Positions 37,752 through 47,344 of a DNA stretch of 64,000 nt are shown piece after piece; position 1 is the first letter of the stretch; every line of letters begins with the position of its first letter. The notes under the pieces were generated by a model. The model had not been told where the DNA came from, did no database searches, and saw only the letters and a list, made by a program, of their open reading frames with translations. Source of the stretch: Oscillospiraceae bacterium. GTDB lineage: Bacteria > Bacillota > Clostridia > Oscillospirales > Oscillospiraceae. A program made the position numbers and the translations under genes. The stretch lies in contig CADBCV010000004.1 in NCBI GenBank assembly GCA_902793285.1, forward strand, positions 1-64,000. The letters run 5' to 3'.

Positions 37752-40700
37752 ATTTAAGCCCACCGCGTCCCAGCAGCGGGCCATCGAGACCCGCGGCTGC
37801 CCCATCCTGGTCTCCGCCGGGGCGGGCAGCGGCAAGACGCGCGTGCTGACGGAGCGCCTCATGGCCCGTATCACCGACCCTGAGCGCCCCTGCGATCTCG
37901 ACCGCTTTCTCATCATCACCTACACCCGCGCCGCCGCGGGGGAGCTGCGCGGCAGGATCACGGAGGAGCTTGCGCGCCGCCTCGCGGCAGATCCCGGCAA
38001 CGCCCGCCTCCGCCGGCAGAGCGCGCTTCTCCGCCGGGCGCAGATCGGCACCATCCACAGCTTCTGCGCGGATCTGCTGCGGGAAAACTGCCAGCTCGCG
38101 GGCCTGCCGCCGGACTTCAAGGTCCTCGACGAGGAGCGCGGCGACGCCATGCAAAATGCCTGTCTCGACCGGGTGCTGGACGCCTGCTACGAGAAGATCG
38201 ACAGCGACCCGGACTTTCGCCTTCTGGCCGACACCGTGGGCGCCGGGCGGGACGACAGCGTGCTCGCCGCGCTCGTCCTCGAGCTCTATCAGAAAATGCA
38301 GTGCCACGCCTTCCCCGCGGCCTGGGCCGAGAAACAGACGGCGCTCCTCGCCGCCCCCGCCGCGGACGCGGGGGACACCCCCTGGGGCGCGGAGCTTATA
38401 CGGGAGGCGCGGCAGCTCACGGACTTCTGGAGCGCGGAGATCGAGGCGCTGCTCTCAAAAATCAAGCCCGAGCCGCGCATCTTTGACGCCTACGCGGACT
38501 ATCTCTCCCTGCTCGCGGCCTCCCTGCGGGAGCTCTCGCGCCGTCTCAGCCTCGGCTGGGACAGCGCGCGGGAGGTCCTGCCGATGGCGCTGCCGCGCTT
38601 TCCGGCGCTGCGCAAATCCCCGGACGAGGCGCTCTCCGACTATGTGAAGGCCCGGCGCAAGGCATGTCTCGAGGACGTCAAAAAAATCGCCGGAATCTTC
38701 GCCATGCCGTCCGCGGAGGTTCTGCGCGATCTTGAGAGCACGGCCCCCGCCATGCGGCGACTTCTCCGCCTCACGCTGGAGTTTGACGCCGCCTTTCAGA
38801 AGGAAAAGCAGAGCCGGGGCCTTGCGGACTATGCCGATCTGGAGCACCGGGCCGCGGCGCTTCTCGTCGGGCCGGACGGTAATCCCACGGAGCTTGCCCG
38901 CCGCCTCTCGGCGCGCTACGTGGAGATCATGGTGGACGAGTACCAGGACGTGAGCCGCGTGCAGGACGCCATCTTCTCCGCCGTGTCCGACGGGGGCCGG
39001 CGCCTCTTTCTCGTGGGGGACGTGAAGCAGTCCATCTACCGCTTCCGCCTCGCGGACCCCGAGATCTTCAATGAAAAATACCGCGCCTGGGGAGACCCGG
39101 GCGCCGGCGCCGCGCGCATCCTCCTGCGGGAAAACTTCCGCTCCCGGCGGGAGATCCTGGACGCCGCGAACGCGGTCTTCTCCCGCTGCATGTCCGAAGC
39201 GCTCGGCAATGTGGACTACGATGAGGACGCCGCCCTCGTCTTCGGCGCGCAGGGCTACACGGGCACGGTCCCCGTGCCGGAGCTGCTGCTCTATGAGCTG
39301 CCGCAGGGGGAGGATGAGGAGAGCCCGGACAAGACCGCGCTCGAGGCGGATTTTGCCGCGCGGCAGATCAAGGCCCTCGTGGAGTCCGGCGCGACGGTCA
39401 CGGAGGGGGAGGGCGTGCGTCCCATGCACTACGGCGACGTCGCGATCCTCCTGCGCTCCCCGAACCGCACCGGCGGCATCTACCGCGAGGCGCTCATGCG
39501 CCACGGCATCCCCGTGGGCAGCGCCCAGGGCAGCGGTTTTTTCACCGCGCCCGAGGTGTCGCTTGTGCTCATGATGCTCTCCGTCATGGACAATCCCCAC
39601 AAGGACATCCCCCTCATCGCGGTGCTGCGCTCCGCCGCCTTCGGCTTCACGCCGGACGAGCTGGCCTCGGTGCGCGCGGCAGACCGGAGCGCGGACTTCT
39701 ATACCGCGCTGGAGGCAGCAGCAAAAGAGCAGGAAAAATGCCGCGCGTTTCTGGAAAAGCTCTCCGCCCTCCGGGCCGAGGCCGCAGACCTGCGCGCCGT
39801 CGAGACCGTCTGGCGCGTGATCGAGGCGCTGGACCTGCTCGCTCTCTGCAGCGCGATGGACGACGGGGCAAGGCGGCGCGCCAACCTCATGGCGTTCGTG
39901 GAGCTCTGTGAGGGCTTTGAGGGCACGGGCTACCGCGGCCTGCACCGCCTGTCCCTCTGGCTCCAGGCGCTCGCCGCCAAAGGGCAGGAGCCCGGCGTCA
40001 CGGCGGGGTCCGGCCCCGCGGTGCAGATCGTGTCCATTCACCGCTCCAAGGGCCTGGAGTACCCCGTGGTCTTCCTCTGCGACGCCGCCCGGAAATTCAA
40101 CACCCGCGAGCAGCGCGGCAGTGTGCTCATCCACCCGGAGCTCGGCCTCGGGCCGAAGGTGACGGACCTTGCGCTGCGCGTCCAGTACCCCAGCATCGCC
40201 CACCTCGCCATCTCCCGCCGGCAGAAGCGGGAGGATCTGAGCGAGGAGATGCGCCTGCTCTATGTGGCCCTCACCCGCGCGAAGGAGCGGCTTTTCGTGA
40301 TCGCCTCCTGCAAGAGCGCGGAAAAGACCCTCGCGGACGCCGCCGTGATGGCGGAGCCCCCCATCGCGCCCGAGACCCTGATGCGCGCGACGAATGCCGC
40401 CGCCTGGCTCCTCTGCGCCGCCCTCGCGGACGGGGAGGAGCATCTGAAGATCCGCCTCTGCCGCGACGAAGCCGCCGCCGAGACGGAGGAGACGGCGGAA
40501 CAGAACGAGACGGAACCCGACCCCGACGCCCTCGCGGAGCTCAAACGCAGGCTCGCCTTCCGCTACGCGCATGAGGCCGCGGTGGACCTTCCGTCCAAGG
40601 TGACGGCGACAGAGCTCAAGGGCCGCCTTGAGCGGGATGAGGACGCCGAGACGCTGATAGCCCCCCGCGCCTTCCCCTTCCGTATGCCGGTTTTGGGCGA

Positions 40701-41229
40701 AGGGGAGCGGGGCCTTACCGCCGCGGAGCGCGGCATCGCGACCCACCTGCTGCTCCAGTATATGGATTTCTCCGCCGCCAGAAGCCGCGACGCTCTCAAG
40801 CGCGAGACGGAGCGGCTGTGTGCTCGCGGTTTCCTCTCCCCAAGGGAGGCGCGGGCCGTGAATCTCAGCGCGGTGGAGCGGCTTTTCCGCTCAGAGCTCG
40901 GCGCGCGAATGCTGCGCTGTGAAAAGCCCCTGCGGGAGTTTCGCTTTTCCCTGCTCCTGGACGCGGAGCGCCTCTACCCCGGCACAGAGGGGGAGGAGCT
41001 CCTTCTGCAGGGCGTGGTGGACTGCTGCCTGGAAGAGGACGGAGAGCTCGTGCTCATCGACTACAAGACCGACAGCGTCCGCACCGAGGCGGAGATCACC
41101 GCCCGGGCCGAGCACTACCGCGGCCAGCTCCTCGCCTACCGCGACGCCCTGGAGCGCATCTTCCAAAAACCCGTCAGGGAGGGCGTGCTGTTCTTTTTGA
41201 CGCCGGGGGTTGCGTACAGATTGTTTTGA
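37744..41229 (+). CDS. addA: ATP-dependent helicase/nuclease subunit AddA
   Basis: 1161 aa UvrD-like helicase with a C-terminal nuclease. Walker A is SAGAGSGKTRVL near residue 23. Motif II is VDEYQDVSRVQ near 400 and motif III GDVKQSIYRFR near 428. Motif V/VI are SIHRSKGLEYPVVF and LLYVALTRAKERL near 770-850. The nuclease motif LIDYKTDSV is near 1105. It has the full AddA layout and starts within the end of addB. Confidence 0.96.
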   Translation: MPEFKPTASQQRAIETRGCPILVSAGAGSGKTRVLTERLMARITDPERPCDLDRFLIITYTRAAAGELRGRITEELARRLAADPGNARLRRQSALLRRAQIGTIHSFCADLLRENCQLAGLPPDFKVLDEERGDAMQNACLDRVLDACYEKIDSDPDFRLLADTVGAGRDDSVLAALVLELYQKMQCHAFPAAWAEKQTALLAAPAADAGDTPWGAELIREARQLTDFWSAEIEALLSKIKPEPRIFDAYADYLSLLAASLRELSRRLSLGWDSAREVLPMALPRFPALRKSPDEALSDYVKARRKACLEDVKKIAGIFAMPSAEVLRDLESTAPAMRRLLRLTLEFDAAFQKEKQSRGLADYADLEHRAAALLVGPDGNPTELARRLSARYVEIMVDEYQDVSRVQDAIFSAVSDGGRRLFLVGDVKQSIYRFRLADPEIFNEKYRAWGDPGAGAARILLRENFRSRREILDAANAVFSRCMSEALGNVDYDEDAALVFGAQGYTGTVPVPELLLYELPQGEDEESPDKTALEADFAARQIKALVESGATVTEGEGVRPMHYGDVAILLRSPNRTGGIYREALMRHGIPVGSAQGSGFFTAPEVSLVLMMLSVMDNPHKDIPLIAVLRSAAFGFTPDELASVRAADRSADFYTALEAAAKEQEKCRAFLEKLSALRAEAADLRAVETVWRVIEALDLLALCSAMDDGARRRANLMAFVELCEGFEGTGYRGLHRLSLWLQALAAKGQEPGVTAGSGPAVQIVSIHRSKGLEYPVVFLCDAARKFNTREQRGSVLIHPELGLGPKVTDLALRVQYPSIAHLAISRRQKREDLSEEMRLLYVALTRAKERLFVIASCKSAEKTLADAAVMAEPPIAPETLMRATNAAAWLLCAALADGEEHLKIRLCRDEAAAETEETAEQNETEPDPDALAELKRRLAFRYAHEAAVDLPSKVTATELKGRLERDEDAETLIAPRAFPFRMPVLGEGERGLTAAERGIATHLLLQYMDFSAARSRDALKRETERLCARGFLSPREARAVNLSAVERLFRSELGARMLRCEKPLREFRFSLLLDAERLYPGTEGEELLLQGVVDCCLEEDGELVLIDYKTDSVRTEAEITARAEHYRGQLLAYRDALERIFQKPVREGVLFFLTPGVAYRLF

Positions 41230-41309
41230 ACACAGAGCCCGCAAATCGGCGATCCGGGACAGGTGTCCCGCGATGCGCAAACGTCGCCGCCTGTCGTAGG
41301 GGAGGGGCT

Positions 41310-42711
41310 ATCATGTCAAGACCCAGATAGTTTACACTTTGTGCAAAGACATGGTTTACACCATGCTGGGAATTGCGAATGCGAATATTGATAGCGAAGG
41401 AGGGCGTAGCCCGACTGAGTTATCAATATTCGCGGCGCGCCTCGCCGCCCCGCAGACGAGGATCGCCATCAATTAAGTAAGCTCTTTTAAAAGTGAAAAC
41501 ACGTTTTTCGGTATCAATCCTACCAATCCGAAATTGGCGGAAAAACAAACTGTAACAGCCTTGAATGTGAGATTTTCTGACCGCAATTTCTTTTTCTGCA
41601 AAAGCCTCGCTTAGGAAGTATCCCTGTCCCTTCAGCGTAAGATATCCTGAACTTTTTATTTTTCTGAGTTCGCAATCTTCAGGATATTCCCACTTGGAAA
41701 TTACGTCAGTGTACTTTCTTGGGCTACGTTGGTAATGCTGTGCCGGCGTATCCAGATTCAATGCCTGATGAGGCCGTTCCTTATTGTAGAAACTGCGGTA
41801 TTCGCTGAATTTTTTTCTGGCATCCTTCGCGTCCAGAATTGTTGCGTGCTGCAACAGCTCCTTCGTCATGGAACGATTGAAGCTCTCTTCTTTGCCCTGT
41901 GTCTGAGGATGAAGCGGCCTGCCATGGATCGTTAGGATTCCCAACTCCATCAGCCATACTTCAAAGCTCGTGAAGCCTGTGCTTTGAGCGGTTCCCCAAG
42001 GGTTACCGTTGTCGCACAAAAACACTTGCGGAAGCCCATATTTCTTGAAAATCCGCACCATGATCGGCTTTATTTCTTCAAAGGTTTCTGTGTTCATAGG
42101 CTCACAGCAAAGGTTAAACCGGCTGTGGTCATCGAGAATGTTCAGCGGATGACAGCGCTGCCCGTTTGCCATGGCAAAGTGGCCTTTGAAATCTGCCTGC
42201 CACATCTCGTTTGGCTGCTCCTTTTCAAAGCGCTTGATGGGCGTCGCTGCCTGACTGGCTTCTTTTGTGACCAGGCCGTTCCTCTTGAGGATATTGTTTA
42301 CCGTCTTTACACACGGAAGATCTTTATGCCCCTGATTCTCGAGTATTCGATGGATTTTTAAGGCGCCGATTGCCGGATGGGCCTTGCGGTAATCTACAAT
42401 AAGCTGTTCAGTCTCAAGTGCTACACCATGTATTTTTTTCGGGCGTCTGCTCTGATCGCTTAATTCCAGTCCATTTTTATACCGTTCCAACCATTTGTAC
42501 CCGGTTGGCCTGCTTATCCCGTATTCCCGGCACAAAGCGCTCATGCTCTTTTCGTCGGATAACACACGTTTTACAAATTCCTCGCGCATTTGGTTTATTC
42601 CCCTATCTTTCCAAGGCATCACGTGTCACTCCCGTTTTTGCCTTTATTTTACCAGATAAGTGTCAACCATGTCCTTGCACAATTTGTAAACCATGTTACT
42701 ACTACTAAACA
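41310..42711 (-). mobile_element. IS481-like insertion sequence (about 1.4 kb)
   Basis: A single transposase gene is flanked by imperfect subterminal inverted repeats: GTTTACACTTTGTGCAA near 41330 and, on the other strand, GTTTACAAATTGTGCAA near 42691. Each starts exactly 20 bases from the proposed end. A GCT trinucleotide occurs on both sides, compatible with a 3-bp target duplication. The outermost 20 bases do not match each other, so the precise ends are provisional. A 13-bp stem (41381-41393 / 41421-41433) lies at the end of the transposase gene. Confidence 0.85.
41423..42619 (-). CDS. IS481-family transposase
   Basis: 398 aa. An N-terminal helix-turn-helix (MSALCREYGISRPTGYKWLERY, about 22-43) is followed by a second DNA-binding region and an rve-type catalytic core. 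The DDE residues are in MWQADFKGHF near 140, FLCDNGNPWG near 205 and the Glu of GKEESFNRSMTKELL near 245. There is no frameshift, so the element may be active. The ATG at 42619 is used; a GTG directly before it is also in frame. The stop codon lies inside a palindrome arm. Base composition is visibly more AT-rich than the neighbours, a sign of transfer. Confidence 0.93.
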   Translation of the reverse strand: MPWKDRGINQMREEFVKRVLSDEKSMSALCREYGISRPTGYKWLERYKNGLELSDQSRRPKKIHGVALETEQLIVDYRKAHPAIGALKIHRILENQGHKDLPCVKTVNNILKRNGLVTKEASQAATPIKRFEKEQPNEMWQADFKGHFAMANGQRCHPLNILDDHSRFNLCCEPMNTETFEEIKPIMVRIFKKYGLPQVFLCDNGNPWGTAQSTGFTSFEVWLMELGILTIHGRPLHPQTQGKEESFNRSMTKELLQHATILDAKDARKKFSEYRSFYNKERPHQALNLDTPAQHYQRSPRKYTDVISKWEYPEDCELRKIKSSGYLTLKGQGYFLSEAFAEKEIAVRKSHIQGCYSLFFRQFRIGRIDTEKRVFTFKRAYLIDGDPRLRGGEARREY

Positions 42712-42926
42712 GCTTGCCCCTCCCGCGCGGGGGAATGTCATAATTGCAAAAAATGTACGGCGATTTCGTAAAAAGCTGCGATTTCGCCGTACATTGCTTT
42801 TAAATGATTGACCTATACTGCCGGGCGGGGCAAGCCCCGCCCCTACGGATCTCCTTTAAGCTCCCTTTCGCAAAGGGAGCTTAGCGTAGGGGACGGCGCC
42901 CTCGACGTCCCGCAAATCCGCTTCTC

Positions 42927-44195
42927 TCAAGCGTCTCCGAGCTCGATTTTCCACTGCCTGCCCGTCTCGGCGTCGACAAGGATGCGCGCGCCCTCCTCGG
43001 AGGGGCCGGTGCAGCGCAGCTCCCAGCAGGGCAGATAGCGCCCGCCCGGGCTTTTGCAGATGAGCTGCCGGGTCGAGACCGCCTCCACCCCTTCGGGCAG
43101 GGTCGCAAGGGCCTCCTCCTCGCCCGTGCGCCATTCGAGCTCCACCGTCCGGTCGCGGTATTCTGTCGCGTCAAAGGCGTAGACGCTCCCGTCGTCCATG
43201 GCGATGGAGATACTGAGCGCGTCGTCCGGCCGCATGATCTCCTCCTGGGTCGGGGCATAGCGGAAGACGGCCACATAGTCGCTGCCGCCCTCCGAATAGA
43301 GCGCGACCGGCCCGTAGCCCATCCGCGAGAGAAAGGCCTCCGCCCGCTCTCTCGCCTGGTCCCTTGTGAGTGTTGACGCGCTCACAAGGCGGGACTGGCC
43401 CATGAACTCAAGCCCCCGGCTGCTCACGCCCAGCAGCAGCCCGCCCGCACTGTAGCAGCGCCGCCCGTCGGGGCCCGCGTAGTCAAACTCCTCCCGCAGC
43501 TCCCGCGGCTCCACGCCCGCCGCCTTCGCCGCGAGGGAGACCGCCTCCTCGGGGCTGAGCGTGCCGCCCGCCTCCTCCTGCGCGGGGCTGTAGCGCCCCT
43601 CGTAGGCAAATTCCGCCGGCGCCGCGAAGCCCCCCTCATAGTCCAGCAGCAGCGCGGAGAGCATGGGGCTCTCCTGCCGCTCGATGTTCACAAGGCGCCG
43701 CTCCCGCGTGTCCATGGTGATGCTCCCGTCGTGCAGCCGCCCCTGGATGTCCAGAAGCGTGCGGGAGAAGTCCTCCGCCGCCTCCCCGCAGGCGGCAAGA
43801 TGCTCCCGGTGCTCTTTGGAGAGCTCCTCGTCCGTCAGGGCGCAGAGACTGCCCGCGTAATCCCCCGCCCGGCCGAGAAAGCCCTGCAGCTTTTCAAGCT
43901 CCTGCGTCGGGAAGGGCAGCACCGAAAGGGCCGTCTCCGCCGCAAGGGCGTCGGCGCAGGCCTGGGCGCAGAGACGCTTGCCCAGTGCCTCATCGTTTGC
44001 GTAGGCGAGCTTTTTGAAGCTGAGGCTCAGATCCTCCACCGCGGTCACGGCCTCCTCAAAGGCGCGGGCGGACTCATAGCCCATCGTGAGACGAAGCTGC
44101 CTGAGCTGCCTTGCCGCGGCAAAGGAATAGCCGCCGAGGGCCACAAGCGCCGCCGCGACATAGATCACCGCGAGCCGCCGGAGCTTTGAAGACAT
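42927..44195 (-). CDS. Germination protein YpeB-like, PepSY domain
   Basis: 422 aa, one N-terminal membrane anchor (RRLAVIYVAAALVALGGYSFA), a long helical region (30-200) and C-terminal PepSY/YpeB domains (about 210-420). In Bacillus YpeB protects and localises the cortex-lytic enzyme SleB. The phrase LVNIERQESPMLSALLLDYEG near 175-195 resembles the conserved centre of the YpeB family. No sleB is adjacent. It supports a spore-forming host. The start chosen is the Met of MSSKLRR, nine bases after GGGGG. That site is inside a hairpin arm. Confidence 0.85.
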   Translation of the reverse strand: MSSKLRRLAVIYVAAALVALGGYSFAAARQLRQLRLTMGYESARAFEEAVTAVEDLSLSFKKLAYANDEALGKRLCAQACADALAAETALSVLPFPTQELEKLQGFLGRAGDYAGSLCALTDEELSKEHREHLAACGEAAEDFSRTLLDIQGRLHDGSITMDTRERRLVNIERQESPMLSALLLDYEGGFAAPAEFAYEGRYSPAQEEAGGTLSPEEAVSLAAKAAGVEPRELREEFDYAGPDGRRCYSAGGLLLGVSSRGLEFMGQSRLVSASTLTRDQARERAEAFLSRMGYGPVALYSEGGSDYVAVFRYAPTQEEIMRPDDALSISIAMDDGSVYAFDATEYRDRTVELEWRTGEEEALATLPEGVEAVSTRQLICKSPGGRYLPCWELRCTGPSEEGARILVDAETGRQWKIELGDA

Positions 44196-44202
44196 AAAAA
44201 TA

Positions 44203-44236
44203 CCCCCTTTTTGCCATAGTCTCTGCAAAAAGGGGG
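44203..44236 (-). terminator. Hairpin between the LUD and ypeB-like genes
   Basis: A perfect 12-bp stem CCCCCTTTTTGC / GCAAAAAGGGGG with a 10-base loop, followed on the minus strand by TATTTTTATG. It can act as a terminator for the LUD gene. It also buries the GGGGG ribosome site of the ypeB-like gene in its 3' arm, so it may control translation of that gene. Confidence 0.7.
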
Positions 44237-44243
44237 ATTATTA

Positions 44244-44834
44244 TTACATGCCGAGCTCCGCGTCGATGAGCACGACCTCGGTCTCCATGCCGTTCATCGG
44301 GCCCCAGAGCACCGTGAGGGCCTTGCAGATGCGCTCGGGACTGCGGCAGTCGTGGCACTTCCCGTCCGCCTGACAGGGAGTCTTCTTGCCAAAGCGGGCG
44401 CAGTTCTGCACCGAAGCCACGTTCCGCGCCCGCCAGAGGGCGCTGTCAAAATCGGGACACAGCTTGTTCGTGCCCGCCACGATGTAGACCTTCCGGTGGC
44501 CGAAGAGCGTGCCCGCGACGCGGTTGCCGCTGCCGTCGATGTTCAGGATCTCGCCGTCCTCGCTGATGGCGTTGGCGCTCGAGAGGTACACGTCCGCCTG
44601 CATCGCCTCCGCCCGGGCCTCTTTGGGGTCCGTCTTCCAGTGCCAGAAGACCCGGTTGTGCTTGGCGAGCCTTTCATACACGCCGAGCGCCTCCAGCGTC
44701 CTGCTGCCGCCGAAGCCCACCGTGCCGCCGTCGATCTCCCGGTCGAGATAGGCGGCCGCCGCTTCGGGATCGGCAAAGTGCGTCACGCGAAAGCCACGCG
44801 CCTCCAGATTCTGTATCGCTTTTTCCAGGTTCAT
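44244..44834 (-). CDS. LUD-domain protein (LutB/LutC-like fold)
   Basis: 196 aa, DUF162/LUD family. Members occur in lactate utilisation (LutC) and as single-domain proteins of unknown role. The conserved centre is VGFGGSRTLEALGVYERL near residue 39-56, and SSANAISEDGEILNIDGSGNRVAG near 84-108 is the family signature. The C-terminal CQADGKCHDCRSPERIC segment has four Cys and may bind a metal. No lutA or lutB is nearby, so the substrate is unknown. Confidence 0.9.
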   Translation of the reverse strand: MNLEKAIQNLEARGFRVTHFADPEAAAAYLDREIDGGTVGFGGSRTLEALGVYERLAKHNRVFWHWKTDPKEARAEAMQADVYLSSANAISEDGEILNIDGSGNRVAGTLFGHRKVYIVAGTNKLCPDFDSALWRARNVASVQNCARFGKKTPCQADGKCHDCRSPERICKALTVLWGPMNGMETEVVLIDAELGM

Positions 44835-44925
44835 GATAATCCCTCCGTTTTTGTTGGTTCTTTGCGCTTATTATACCTGCCGCCCCGCCCCTTGTAAAGA
44901 GAATCGGCGGACCCGAAAAACACTA

Positions 44926-44954
44926 TTGACAGTGACGCTTTAGTGTGCTAATAT
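44926..44954 (+). promoter_or_regulatory. Promoter of the amino-acid ABC operon
   Basis: A consensus TTGACA (44926-44931) and TAATAT (44949-44954) with a 17-base spacer, 50 bases ahead of the binding-protein gene. One of the strongest promoters in the window. Confidence 0.85.
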
Positions 44955-45004
44955 GCTAAATCGTTAAGAGAAAACCGCGCAATCTGATAAAAGGAGAAAC
45001 GATC

Positions 45005-45814
45005 ATGAAAAAAACGCTTGCTCTTCTGCTGGCCCTCGCCATGGTGGCCGCGCTGTTTGCCCCCTCCGCCTTTGCCGACGGCAAAAAGACCTTCGTCATG
45101 GGCATCGACCCGGAGTATCCCCCCTTCAGCTACCTGGGGGACGACGGCAACTACACCGGCTTTGACGTGGAGGTCTGCAAGGCCGTCTGCGATTATCTCG
45201 GCTGGGACTTCAAGGTCTTCGGCGTCAACTGGGATGAGAAGCTCGTCCAGCTCGACTCCTTCGAGTGCGACTGTGTCTGGTCCGGCATGACCATCCTCGA
45301 CAGCATGAAGGAGGCCGGCTATGTGATCTCCGAGCCCTACTATGACAACACCCAGGTCCTGGTCGTGAAGAAGGCCGACGGCTTCACCAAGTCCGCGGAC
45401 CTCAAGGGAAAGATCGTCGCGGTCCAGCTCGGCACCTCGGGCGAGACGCTGCTCAACGGCGATCTTGCGGAGCTGGCCGAGAGCTTTGACTCCGTCCTCA
45501 CCTGCGACAGCTTCCTCAAGTGCTTCACCGAGCTGCAGGGCGGCGCGGTCGACGCCGTGTTCGTCGATATGCCCGTCGCGGCAAGCTATGTGGCAAAGCA
45601 CGACGATCTCGCCATCATCGACGAGAACCTCGGGGCCGAGCAGTACGGCATCGCCTTCCGCGCCGGCGACGCGGAGCTCTGCAAGGCGGTCGATGAGGCC
45701 GTGCAGGCCCTCGTCGAGAACGGCACCTATGCCGAGATCGCGGCCAAGCCCGCCTATGCCGACATCGTCAACAACCTCCTCTTCCTGAACGCGGAGACCG
45801 AGGCCGCCGCGTAA
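45005..45814 (+). CDS. Amino-acid ABC transporter, substrate-binding protein
   Basis: 269 aa family-3 periplasmic-type binding protein. The signal peptide (KKTLALLLALAMVAALFAPSAFA) is followed by the usual FVMGIDPEYPPFSYLGDDG strand and GFDVEVCKAVCDYLG. It has no lipobox Cys, unusual for a Gram-positive binding protein, so it may be kept at the cell by other means or by an uncleaved signal. Ligands are probably polar amino acids, but the exact one cannot be read from sequence. Confidence 0.93.
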   Translation: MKKTLALLLALAMVAALFAPSAFADGKKTFVMGIDPEYPPFSYLGDDGNYTGFDVEVCKAVCDYLGWDFKVFGVNWDEKLVQLDSFECDCVWSGMTILDSMKEAGYVISEPYYDNTQVLVVKKADGFTKSADLKGKIVAVQLGTSGETLLNGDLAELAESFDSVLTCDSFLKCFTELQGGAVDAVFVDMPVAASYVAKHDDLAIIDENLGAEQYGIAFRAGDAELCKAVDEAVQALVENGTYAEIAAKPAYADIVNNLLFLNAETEAAA

Positions 45815-45840
45815 GCATAACGAAACAGCGTTTATCTTCA

Positions 45841-45870
45841 CCCGAAAGCGCAGGTTTCTGCGCTTTCGGG
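45841..45870 (+). terminator. Hairpin between binding-protein and permease genes
   Basis: A perfect 13-bp stem CCCGAAAGCGCAG / CTGCGCTTTCGGG with a GTTT loop, 26 bases after the binding-protein stop. A weak T-tract follows. It probably stabilises or partly terminates the transcript so that more binding protein than permease is made. Confidence 0.75.
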
Positions 45871-45908
45871 CTGTTCTGTCCATTTTTATTGATACGAGGT
45901 TTTTTCCT

Positions 45909-46556
45909 ATGTCGCTGATGACAATGATCGTCAAGATGAGCGAGGGTCTGGGCAAGACCTGCGCCATCTTTTTTCTGACGCTGATCTTCTCGCTCCCCCT
46001 CGGCATGATCGTGGCATTGCTTCGCATGAGCAAGATAAAGCCCGTCGCCTTCGTGACGCGCTTCATCATCACCGTCCTGCGCGGCACGCCCCTGATGCTC
46101 CAGCTCCTCGCGGTCACCTACGGCCCCTACTACCTCTTCGGGGCGTCGGTGGCGCGCAACAAGCTCATCCCGGTGGTCATCGCCTTCGCCATCAACTACG
46201 CCGCCTACTTCGCGGAGATCTACCGCGGCGGCATCGAGTCCATCCCCGTCGGCCAGTATGAGGCGGCGGAGGTTTTGGGCTACACCAGGACGCAGACCTT
46301 CATGCGCATCATCCTCCCCCAGGTCATCAAGCGCATCATGCCGAGCGTCACCAACGAGGTCGTGACGCTTGTCAAGGACACCTCCATGGCCTTCACCGTC
46401 TCCTATCAGGAGATGTTCACCATCGGTAAGCAGATCGCAAATTCCCAGACCAGCTTCACGCCCTTCCTCGTGGCCGGCGTGTTCTACTATGTCTTCAACG
46501 TCATTGTCGACTACGCCATGGGCCGCATCGAGAAGCGGCTTGACTATTATAAATGA
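45909..46556 (+). CDS. Amino-acid ABC transporter, permease
   Basis: 215 aa HisMQ-type permease with about five membrane helices. The family entry segment [21 protein letters not shown] near 47-67 and the EAA loop [22 protein letters not shown] near 116-137 are clear. It lies between the binding protein and the ATPase, and one permease gene suggests a homodimer. Confidence 0.95.
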   Translation: MSLMTMIVKMSEGLGKTCAIFFLTLIFSLPLGMIVALLRMSKIKPVAFVTRFIITVLRGTPLMLQLLAVTYGPYYLFGASVARNKLIPVVIAFAINYAAYFAEIYRGGIESIPVGQYEAAEVLGYTRTQTFMRIILPQVIKRIMPSVTNEVVTLVKDTSMAFTVSYQEMFTIGKQIANSQTSFTPFLVAGVFYYVFNVIVDYAMGRIEKRLDYYK

Positions 46557-46570
46557 GAGGAGGCGGCGAG

Positions 46571-47341
46571 ATGGCAGATAAAATGAACGAGACCGCACCC
46601 AGCATCCTGAGCATTCGCAGCCTCCAGAAGTCCTTCGGCGCGCTCTCGGTGCTCAAGGACATTTCCCTCTCCGTCGAGCGGGGCAATGTGGTGTCCATCA
46701 TCGGGCCGTCCGGCTCCGGCAAATCCACGCTCCTGCGCTGCGCCTCCTTCCTCGAGCACGCGGACGACGGGGACATCCTCTATGACGGGCAGTACGCCCT
46801 GAAGGGCGGGGTCTATGCCTCCCGGGCGGAGCTCAACCGCTTCCGTACCCGCTTCGGCCTCGTGTTCCAGAACTTCCAGCTCTTCCCCCACTACTCCGTC
46901 CTGCGGAACGTCTCTGAGGCGCCCATCCTCCACGGCGAGGATAAGGAGGAGGTGCGCGAGCGGGCCCTGTCCCTCCTGCGCAAAATGGGCCTCGAGGGTA
47001 AGGAGACAGCCTACCCCTACCAGCTCTCCGGCGGCCAGCAGCAGCGCGTCGCCATCGCCCGCGCCCTCTGTATGCGGCCCGAGATCCTGTTTTTTGACGA
47101 GCCGACCTCCGCCCTCGACCCCGAGCTCACGGGCGAGGTTTTGAAGGTCATCCGCCAGCTTGCCGAGGAGAAGATGACCATGGTGGTCGTCACGCACGAG
47201 ATGCCCTTCGCCAAGGCGGTCAGCAACCGCGTGATCTTCATGGCGGACGGCGTGATCGTGGAGCAGGGCGACCCGCACGCGGTGCTGGAAAATCCCCGCG
47301 AGGAGCGCACCCGCCAGTTCCTGCGCGTCTTCGAGCGCTGA
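46571..47341 (+). CDS. Amino-acid ABC transporter, ATP-binding protein
   Basis: 256 aa GlnQ-type ATPase. Walker A is [12 protein letters not shown] near 44, the Q-loop is [16 protein letters not shown], the signature [15 protein letters not shown] near 150 and Walker [15 protein letters not shown] near 172. The start at 46571 follows GAGGAGG; an in-frame ATG six codons earlier is inside the ribosome site. It ends 3 bases before the DapF-like gene. Confidence 0.96.
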   Translation: MADKMNETAPSILSIRSLQKSFGALSVLKDISLSVERGNVVSIIGPSGSGKSTLLRCASFLEHADDGDILYDGQYALKGGVYASRAELNRFRTRFGLVFQNFQLFPHYSVLRNVSEAPILHGEDKEEVRERALSLLRKMGLEGKETAYPYQLSGGQQQRVAIARALCMRPEILFFDEPTSALDPELTGEVLKVIRQLAEEKMTMVVVTHEMPFAKAVSNRVIFMADGVIVEQGDPHAVLENPREERTRQFLRVFER

Positions 47342-47344
47342 GCC

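Larger units (their letters stand above)
41295..42848. repeat. Composite palindromic repeat, copy C, split by an IS element
   Basis: The left arm GTAGGGGAGGGGCT ends at 41309 and the matching TTGCCCCTCCCGCGCG continues at 42714. The inner GTACGGCGATTTCGTA / GCGATTTCGCCGTAC module and the closing CGGGGCAAGCCCCGCCCCTACGG arm follow up to 42848. Removing 41310-42711 and one GCT restores the layout of copy B at 30315. Confidence 0.8.
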
